A DNA stretch of 48,401 nt from CAYFJO01 sp964343305. GTDB lineage: Bacteria > Planctomycetota > Planctomycetia > Pirellulales > Pirellulaceae. Below are positions 43,394 through 48,401 of the stretch, piece after piece (within the stretch, counting starts at the first letter, position 1; each line of letters begins with the position of its first letter). Below the pieces are notes generated by a model that did not search any database, was not told the origin of the DNA, and saw only the letters and a program-made list of their open reading frames with translations. The DNA lies in assembly GCA_964343305.1 (NCBI GenBank), contig CAYFJO010000028.1:1-48401 (forward strand), in the 5' to 3' direction. The position numbers and the translations under genes are program-made.

Positions 43394-45300
43394 GGCCTAT
43401 TCCCGCCCATCCCGCCGCCACCACCTTCGCCTCGACTTTTCTTCCATTCGGCCATTGCTTTTGCGACCTCGGCTTCGGTCACGATGTCATCGTTATTCGC
43501 GTCGGCCTTGATAAGCATATCACGCATCCAATCTGGCATTTCCGCACGTTCTTTGGCCGAGAGTTTTTTGTCTTTATTCGTGTCGAATTGAAACGGATCC
43601 GGCGGCCCTCTCTTGCCTTGCGGATTGGACCTTTCGGACTTTGGTTTCTCGCCATCCTTTGGTCCTTCGGGAAGCGACTGTGCTTGATCACCAAGTTTTG
43701 CCGTCGTCGAATCGTCGATTTCGGGAAGGTCCATTTTCTTCAGGTGGTCACGCGGACTTAGAACCACCTGTTCACCTGCTTTAACGCCCGACTTAATCAA
43801 TGCCACCCGGGCGTTGTTTGTGCCAAGTTTGATTTCTCGCGTTTCCCAACCGTCGTCTTTTTTGACCAGACAAAAGGTTTGGTCCTTGAGTGCGTAAATC
43901 GCCCGCAGTGGAATTTGAACTGCGTTGTTACGGTGGTCGACACGGATGTTCACCGACGCATTCATACCCGGACGGATCTCCCTCGGCGGATTGGTTATCC
44001 GCACGTACACGGCATATTTTCGAATGCCGCCACCGCCGAATCCATCGGGTTCCGCGTATTGGTTGACGCGCTCGACTTCGCCTTCTAAATCCTGGTCGTG
44101 CAAAGCATCCACTTGAATCACGGCCGGCATCCCCACGTGCACGCTGGCGATGCTCGACTCGTTGACCTTGGTCTTGACCTGCATCCGGTCGGGATCAGGC
44201 AAACGAATCAAAACCTGTTTCTCGCGCACCGCCTGGCCTTGCTCGACAACAAACTCGGCGCTGCCGCGACTGCTGAACTTGTTCGCGTGAACGACTTGGC
44301 CGCTCACCATCGGTGGTACGCGAATCGTACACTTATGAATTTGCTGGCGGATCTCCGCCAGTTTGTTCAGTTCGACCTGGTGACTCTTCAATTCATTTTC
44401 AGAAATGACTTGCGCCGCTCGGATCTCTGCGTCGAAGGCGATCAAGTTCTTTCTTTTGGTTTGATTGCGAAGCACCGCGAGTTTGCGTTGCGCGAGGTCC
44501 AGTGCATTCTTTGCCTTCATGACCGAGAATTGGTCGGCTCGCAATTCCAACGATGTAATATAGCTCTTCGCCGCCAACCGCTCGCTAAATTTGAGATGCT
44601 GTTCCGCCTTTCGCAGATTCTCTTCCGCTTCAAATTCTTCGTTCAAGATCGTCTGTTCGTCTTGTCGGAAGATTCCCAGCATGTATTCTTCTCTGGTGAT
44701 CTTAGCCGCTTCCAGGTTGCTGTCGGCCGTAATCACGCGGGCCTCGCTCGTGTTGACCACCACTTGTTGATCTTCGAATTCCTGTTTCAGCGCCGAGGAA
44801 TCGAGTTCGACCAGAAGCTCCCCGCGCCACCAAGGCGGCACTTCCCATTTCGGATCGCTAGACGGATCTGCTGCTGGTTCAGCACGTGATTTGCCTTCGG
44901 CTGCCAGCACGGGTTCCGGTCGAAGTGCCATGACAAAACCAGCATGAACCGGAGCCAGAAAGCCAAAACCAAAGGGATCTCTTTCCCAATCGATAATCGC
45001 ACCTTCAACCATTTTGCCCTCTTCGATCACCCAAAGAATCGTCGTCCCCGAATTGCTGCGTGAACGAACTTCACAGCGGATTTCCTTGTTGCTGGAACTT
45101 TGGATTTCGCCCTGATCCAGCACCGTCGCTTCAAAGGGGCCTTGCGTGACCACGTCGAGAACTGGTTTCTCACCGTCGTTTTCGCCGTTGCCGCCAAAAT
45201 AGACCCAGGCCGCGCCGCCGCCAACCAACACCAACAGCAACGCAATCACGGCAATCAATCGAGCAAATCCGGTACGGAGTTCGCGTCTTCGAGCACGCAT
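43390..45300 (-). CDS. HlyD/MacA-like periplasmic adaptor with C-terminal EF hands
   Basis: A 636-residue adaptor. One N-terminal TM helix (LIAVIALLLVLVGGGAAWVYF) is followed by lipoyl/barrel-sandwich and coiled-coil sequence (about 40-375), including LEAAKITREEYMLGIFRQDEQTI, then a beta-barrel region (PGMNASVNIRVDHRNNAVQIPLRAI). After a Lys/Pro-rich linker come two EF-hand calcium loops: DTNKDKKLSAKE (573-584) and DANNDDIVTEAE (600-611), then a Gly-rich tail. EF hands are not usual in this family. ATG 45300 (GAGG 8 bases upstream) is preferred over the longer frame. First gene of the MacAB-like operon. Confidence 0.88.
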   Translation of the reverse strand: MRARRRELRTGFARLIAVIALLLVLVGGGAAWVYFGGNGENDGEKPVLDVVTQGPFEATVLDQGEIQSSSNKEIRCEVRSRSNSGTTILWVIEEGKMVEGAIIDWERDPFGFGFLAPVHAGFVMALRPEPVLAAEGKSRAEPAADPSSDPKWEVPPWWRGELLVELDSSALKQEFEDQQVVVNTSEARVITADSNLEAAKITREEYMLGIFRQDEQTILNEEFEAEENLRKAEQHLKFSERLAAKSYITSLELRADQFSVMKAKNALDLAQRKLAVLRNQTKRKNLIAFDAEIRAAQVISENELKSHQVELNKLAEIRQQIHKCTIRVPPMVSGQVVHANKFSSRGSAEFVVEQGQAVREKQVLIRLPDPDRMQVKTKVNESSIASVHVGMPAVIQVDALHDQDLEGEVERVNQYAEPDGFGGGGIRKYAVYVRITNPPREIRPGMNASVNIRVDHRNNAVQIPLRAIYALKDQTFCLVKKDDGWETREIKLGTNNARVALIKSGVKAGEQVVLSPRDHLKKMDLPEIDDSTTAKLGDQAQSLPEGPKDGEKPKSERSNPQGKRGPPDPFQFDTNKDKKLSAKERAEMPDWMRDMLIKADANNDDIVTEAEVAKAMAEWKKSRGEGGGGGMGGNRP

Positions 45301-45425
45301 CAAGACAGCCTCGTGTTGATGAAAGAAAAGGAACGCAGTCGGGCAGGTGGGCAGGAAGATGTCGTTCAACCATCCATTCTAATCAGTTGCCTCAACGGTG
45401 TCACCTTCCGCTTGGCTTGTTGACA

Positions 45426-45459
45426 AGACTTCCGAAGTTTTCCGAAACTTCGGAAGTCT
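45426..45459. repeat. ACTTCCGAAGTT palindrome, copy 2
   Basis: Perfect 15-bp arms AGACTTCCGAAGTTT (45426-45440) and AAACTTCGGAAGTCT (45445-45459), loop TCCG. It lies between the divergent adaptor and DUF1572 genes. The same core occurs at 8418-8447. Confidence 0.8.
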
Positions 45460-45533
45460 GAAGACCAGCCGAGTGTGATATATTAAACCCACGTGCAATC
45501 GATTGGTTTCGAGCCTCTAAAATCACTAAAAAT

Positions 45534-46094
45534 ATGGCCGCCTCGTCCCCCCAATCCGAAGTGGTCCGCGGTGCCATCGAGGCGTTTCGGTTTAACAAAG
45601 ACCTTGCCGACCGGGCGATCTCGCAGGTGAGCGACGAATTACTCCACGAGCCGCTCGATCCGAATACCAACAGCATTGCCGTGATCATGAAACACGTTGC
45701 TGGGAACTTGCTCTCGCGATTCACCGACTTTTTGACGGCCGATGGCGAGAAACCCTGGCGCGACCGAGACCAGGAATTCGTCGACTCGTTTCGCGATCGT
45801 AACGATTTGACCGATTATTGGCAGCGTGGCTGGGACTGCCTGTTCGACATGTTGGGCCAACTCACGGCCGACGGCATTGCAAAAACGATCACAATCCGCG
45901 GCGAACCGCATTCCGTGCCGTTGGCCATTAGTCGATCGCTCGCCCATTGCGGTTATCACATTGGTCAAATCGTCATGATTGCTCGCATTCATGCCAAAGA
46001 CGATTGGCAAACGTTAACGATTGCCCGCGGCGAGTCCGCCAGTTTCAACAACGAAGTTTGGGACCAATCGTCTTATCGAAAACCGGATGAGTGA
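45534..46094 (+). CDS. DinB-like/DUF1572 family protein
   Basis: A 186-residue four-helix-bundle protein of the DinB/YfiT-like metalloenzyme group. Three candidate metal ligands are in the typical positions: His in VIMKHVAGNL and the pair in SLAHCGYHIGQIVMIARI. DUF1572 members are of unknown reaction; relatives are thiol transferases. ATG 45534 begins the recognisable protein. No signal peptide. It stands alone between two repeat elements. Confidence 0.85.
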   Translation: MAASSPQSEVVRGAIEAFRFNKDLADRAISQVSDELLHEPLDPNTNSIAVIMKHVAGNLLSRFTDFLTADGEKPWRDRDQEFVDSFRDRNDLTDYWQRGWDCLFDMLGQLTADGIAKTITIRGEPHSVPLAISRSLAHCGYHIGQIVMIARIHAKDDWQTLTIARGESASFNNEVWDQSSYRKPDE

Positions 46095-46132
46095 TTGAGA
46101 GTCGCACACGGTTCAGCCATACTGTTTCGTTT

Positions 46133-46189
46133 GTAGGACGGATTGCTAATCCGTCCACCATGCCCGGACGGATTAGCAATCCGTCCTAC
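46133..46189. repeat. GTAGG-family double-hairpin element, copy 6 (perfect nested palindrome)
   Basis: The two 24-bp halves (46133-46156 and 46166-46189) are exact inverted copies around the spacer ACCATGCCC. Each half is also a perfect 9-bp hairpin, GGACGGATT with AATCCGTCC. The DNA could therefore form either one long stem or two short hairpins. Confidence 0.92.
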
Positions 46190-46217
46190 AGCGCAACCCG
46201 CCACGAGGACGCACTTC

Positions 46218-47093
46218 ATGATCACCGTAACCATTCTTGCTATGGCTATGACCGCAGCACCTGACGATCAACCCAATGACACGCAAACCAAATTGCTGAA
46301 AACTTTCCGCGATGAATTCGTCGAGATCACTCCGGGTAAAGGCGACTTTCCCAAGAGTTTCGAGATGGGCCGCAACGATGGACCCAAAGACGAAGGGCCA
46401 GCCCATAAGGTCACATTCAATTACAGTTTTGAAATCGCGAAGTACGAAGTACCACAGAATCTCTGGGAAGCCGTGATGGGTAGCAATCCCAGTCGCTGGA
46501 AAGGGCCGCGCAATTCGGTCGAATGGTTGACGTTCGACGAAGCCCAAGCGTTCTGCGAATCGGCAACGGAATTGATGCGAGCGGCGAAATTGATTAAGCC
46601 CAACGAAGCGATCCGCTTGCCATCGGAAGCCGAATGGGAATATGTGGCACGTGCAGGAACGGACACAGCTTATTCTTTTGGCAACGACAAAGCAGAGCTA
46701 ACTGATTTCGCATGGTATGCAGGGAACGCGGCTGGCAATGATCCGCCGGTCGGTGTCAAGAAGCCTAACCCGTGGGGCTTGTACGACCTCCACGGCTATT
46801 TGTGGGAATGGTGTGCCGACGCCGCTCATGAAAACTATCAAGGCGCACCGGCGGATGGTTCGGCGTGGACCACAGGCGGCGATGCCACGGCTCGCGTGAT
46901 TCGCGGTGGAAGCTGGAAAGACAAAGCCGAGTTGTTGACTAGTTTTTGCCGAACTGGTTCATTCCGGCACATTGCCAAACCCGGTGCGAAGCAAGAGATT
47001 ATTTCATTCGAGGGCGGCGTGCGCAAGGATTTGCGTGACGATGCACTTGGATTGCGTTGTGTTTTGGCCGAGGTCTCAATGTTTCGAAAATAG
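46218..47093 (+). CDS. Formylglycine-generating-enzyme-like (SUMF1/FGE-sulfatase domain) protein
   Basis: A 291-residue protein with a short hydrophobic N-terminus (ITVTILAMAMTAAP) and the FGE-type fold: FEMGRNDGPKDEGPAHKV, YEVPQNLWEAVMGSNPSRWKGP, RLPSEAEWEYVARAGT, GLYDLHGYLWEWCAD, RVIRGGSW, and the end ALGLRCVL. True FGEs convert a sulfatase Cys to formylglycine; this copy lacks a clear catalytic Cys pair, so it may be a related binding or modifying domain. ATG 46218 has GAGGA upstream; an in-frame extension would read through the preceding repeat. Confidence 0.85.
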   Translation: MITVTILAMAMTAAPDDQPNDTQTKLLKTFRDEFVEITPGKGDFPKSFEMGRNDGPKDEGPAHKVTFNYSFEIAKYEVPQNLWEAVMGSNPSRWKGPRNSVEWLTFDEAQAFCESATELMRAAKLIKPNEAIRLPSEAEWEYVARAGTDTAYSFGNDKAELTDFAWYAGNAAGNDPPVGVKKPNPWGLYDLHGYLWEWCADAAHENYQGAPADGSAWTTGGDATARVIRGGSWKDKAELLTSFCRTGSFRHIAKPGAKQEIISFEGGVRKDLRDDALGLRCVLAEVSMFRK

Positions 47094-47095
47094 AC

Positions 47096-47144
47096 GTAGG
47101 GCGGAATGCTATTCCGCCCGGACGGATTGGCAATCCCGTCCTAC
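47096..47144. repeat. GTAGG-family double-hairpin element, copy 7
   Basis: Hairpin 1 is GGGCGGAAT...ATTCCGCCC, perfect despite differing from other copies on both arms. Hairpin 2 is GGACGGATT...AATCCCGTCC with one bulged C. It begins 2 bp after the stop of the FGE-like gene. Confidence 0.85.
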
Positions 47145-47165
47145 AATGACAACCAAGGAGCTACC

Positions 47166-48203
47166 ATGACGCACCAACTTCGAACTTTGTCCGCTGTTTT
47201 TCTTACGCAACTCATTTTTGCCGCTATCGCATTTGCCGGAGCAGGCGACAAACGACTCGACATCTATTGGGTCGATGTCGAAGGTGGCGCGGCGACGTTG
47301 ATCGTCACACCCGCCGGCGAGTCCATCTTGATCGACACGGGCAATCCCGGTCGACGCGACCCCGATCGCATCGTGCAAGTTGCCGGCAAAGCCGCCAAGC
47401 TGCGCCAGATCGACCACTTGCTGGTCACCCATTATCACGGCGATCATTACGGTGGTGCCGCGACGTTGGCTACACTCATGCCGATCAAGAATGTGTACGA
47501 CAACGGCGACTTCGAAGACATGCCCAACGACCCCGGCAAACCTTATCGCGAATTCAAATGCGAAAAGCGAATCGTGCTGAACCCGGGCGATTCGATTCCC
47601 TTAAGAAAATCGGACACCAGCGTCAGCATGACATGCCTCGGCTGCCGCAAGCTCTTTGTCGCCCCGGACACAGTGGGTGCCACCAAAAACGACGAGATCC
47701 TAAAACTGCACAAACCCAAGGATCGCGACGGAAGCGACAACGCGAACAGTCTCGTCATGCTGCTGAAGTTCGGCGACTTCGAATTCTTCGACGGCGGCGA
47801 TTTGACTTGGAACCAGGAATTGAAATTGGTCCACCCGTTCAACTTGATCGGCGATGTCGACGTTTATCAAGTTACCCACCACGGGCTGGCCAGTAGCAAC
47901 AACCCGGTGGTTCTTCAATCGTGCAACCCGCGCGTGGCGATCATGAACAACGGTGTTACAAAAGGCTGTCTGCCCGAAGTCTTCGCAAATCTAAAAGAAA
48001 CCGAGTCCATCGAGGCGATCTATCAAGTTCACAAGAATCTGCGTCCTGACGGAGTGACAAACAACGTGGCCGACGATTACATTGCAAACCACGAAAAGGA
48101 TTGCAAAGGCCATTACATCAAATTGTCCGTCGACCCGAAGAGCAAATCGTACACGGTCAGCATTCCCGGTCACAGACACGAAAAAACCTACAAGACCAAG
48201 TAG
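47166..48203 (+). CDS. Exported MBL-fold hydrolase (ComEC/Rec2 C-terminal-like)
   Basis: A 345-residue protein with a signal peptide (TLSAVFLTQLIFAAIAFAGA) and a metallo-beta-lactamase fold. The metal-site motif THYHGDHYGG is present, with DTGNPGRRD earlier, GGDLTWNQE, and VTHHGLASSNNP, as in ComEC-type hydrolase domains. The lack of membrane helices means it is a free periplasmic hydrolase. AAGGAG (47155-47160) supports ATG 47166. The enolase-superfamily gene starts 3 bp after its stop. Substrate unknown. Confidence 0.88.
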   Translation: MTHQLRTLSAVFLTQLIFAAIAFAGAGDKRLDIYWVDVEGGAATLIVTPAGESILIDTGNPGRRDPDRIVQVAGKAAKLRQIDHLLVTHYHGDHYGGAATLATLMPIKNVYDNGDFEDMPNDPGKPYREFKCEKRIVLNPGDSIPLRKSDTSVSMTCLGCRKLFVAPDTVGATKNDEILKLHKPKDRDGSDNANSLVMLLKFGDFEFFDGGDLTWNQELKLVHPFNLIGDVDVYQVTHHGLASSNNPVVLQSCNPRVAIMNNGVTKGCLPEVFANLKETESIEAIYQVHKNLRPDGVTNNVADDYIANHEKDCKGHYIKLSVDPKSKSYTVSIPGHRHEKTYKTK

Positions 48204-48206
48204 CTT

Positions 48207-48401
48207 ATGAAAATCACACGCATCGCAGCCTATCAAGTCGATCTTCCTTTGCACGAAGGAAGTTACAAATGGTCGGGCGGCAAATCCGTCACCGTGTTCG
48301 ACAGCACCATCGTTCGTATCGAAACGGACAGCGACGTCGTGGGCCACGGCGAAGTGTGCCCGCTCGGACCGTTTTATCTGCCAGCTTATGGCGGCGGCGC
48401 A
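48207..48401 (+). CDS. Enolase superfamily (mandelate racemase/muconate lactonising type) protein, 5' part only
   Basis: The first 65 codons of an enolase-superfamily enzyme: ITRIAAYQVDLPLHEGSYKW, GGKSVTVFDSTIVRIETD, VVGHGEVCPLGPFYLPAY. This opening resembles proline-betaine or hydroxyproline epimerases/dehydratases of the family, but the catalytic residues lie beyond the window. It starts 3 bp after the MBL-fold gene's stop and is probably co-transcribed. Confidence 0.8.
   Translation, partial: MKITRIAAYQVDLPLHEGSYKWSGGKSVTVFDSTIVRIETDSDVVGHGEVCPLGPFYLPAYGGGA

Noticed and set aside
46143..46217. N-terminal extension of the FGE-like protein
   Set aside because: These codons are read from the GTAGG-family repeat. 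The signal-like hydrophobic start and GAGGA support ATG 46218.
2486..47144. GTAGG-family elements as Rho-independent terminators or CRISPR repeats
   Set aside because: They lack T-runs on either strand, lie upstream of genes as often as downstream, and are scattered singly with no spacer array.

Overview
The window looks like chromosomal DNA of a planctomycete, probably of the Pirellulales type. This is inferred from gene content, not from a marker gene. The signs are a DUF1559 pseudopilin with an H-x9-DG tail, a very large PVC-type haem-binding dehydrogenase/HEAT/cytochrome c protein, a ThuA-like protein, a Tat-exported Gfo/Idh/MocA oxidoreductase, a secreted repeat protein with a LEPR-XLL-like N-terminal sorting motif, a secreted formylglycine-generating-enzyme-like domain, and a MoxR/DUF58/DUF4129 cluster. 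I see no rRNA, tRNA, CRISPR array, transposase gene or prophage.

Layout. 1-8.2 kb: the 3' end of an amidase, a secreted thioredoxin/trypsin fusion behind a sigma-54-like promoter, a degenerate receiver protein, an MFS transporter followed by HemP, a DUF1559 pseudopilin with a one-TM partner, and a ThuA protein. 8.4-14.4 kb: an M20 amidohydrolase overlapping the large PVC-haem protein, diverging from an M81 (MlrC-like) peptidase. 14.4-26.5 kb: eleven genes on the minus strand (HEAT protein, Gfo/Idh/MocA, PaaK/CapK-like ligase, clan AA protease with a small partner, DUF4129 membrane protein, DUF58, MoxR, OsmC, HNH nuclease, ribbon-helix-helix-like protein). 26.7-34.1 kb: plus-strand genes for a polytopic membrane protein, an RTX-repeat protein with a calpain-like domain, a D-2-hydroxyacid dehydrogenase, a VOC protein and a DUF885 peptidase. 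34.1-40.8 kb: minus-strand HtrA protease, a lipoprotein, a Gfo/Idh-like protein with two C-terminal TM helices, a small cytochrome, and a decaying patch with a TPR remnant, a DKNYF gene split by one amber codon, and an ankyrin lipoprotein. 41.2-45.3 kb: a MacAB-like operon (adaptor with C-terminal EF hands, ATPase, permease). 45.5-48.4 kb: a DinB/DUF1572 protein, an FGE-like protein, an MBL-fold protein and the start of an enolase-superfamily gene.

The most unusual feature is the density of short nested palindromes. Several families with unrelated sequence share one design: each half is a hairpin and the two halves are also inverted repeats of each other. The commonest family (ends GTAGG...CCTAC, about 48-57 bp) occurs seven times, and its stems differ between copies by paired, compensatory changes. 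Other families lie inside a gene in frame (63 bp, 21 codons, in the PVC-haem protein), at the 5' end of moxR, between genes, and next to gene remnants. They look like REP/BIME-type non-autonomous elements that shape gene ends. No mobilising enzyme is in the window.

All functional calls rest on reading motifs by eye. No database search was possible. Start codons were chosen by Shine-Dalgarno spacing and by where recognisable family sequence or a signal peptide begins.
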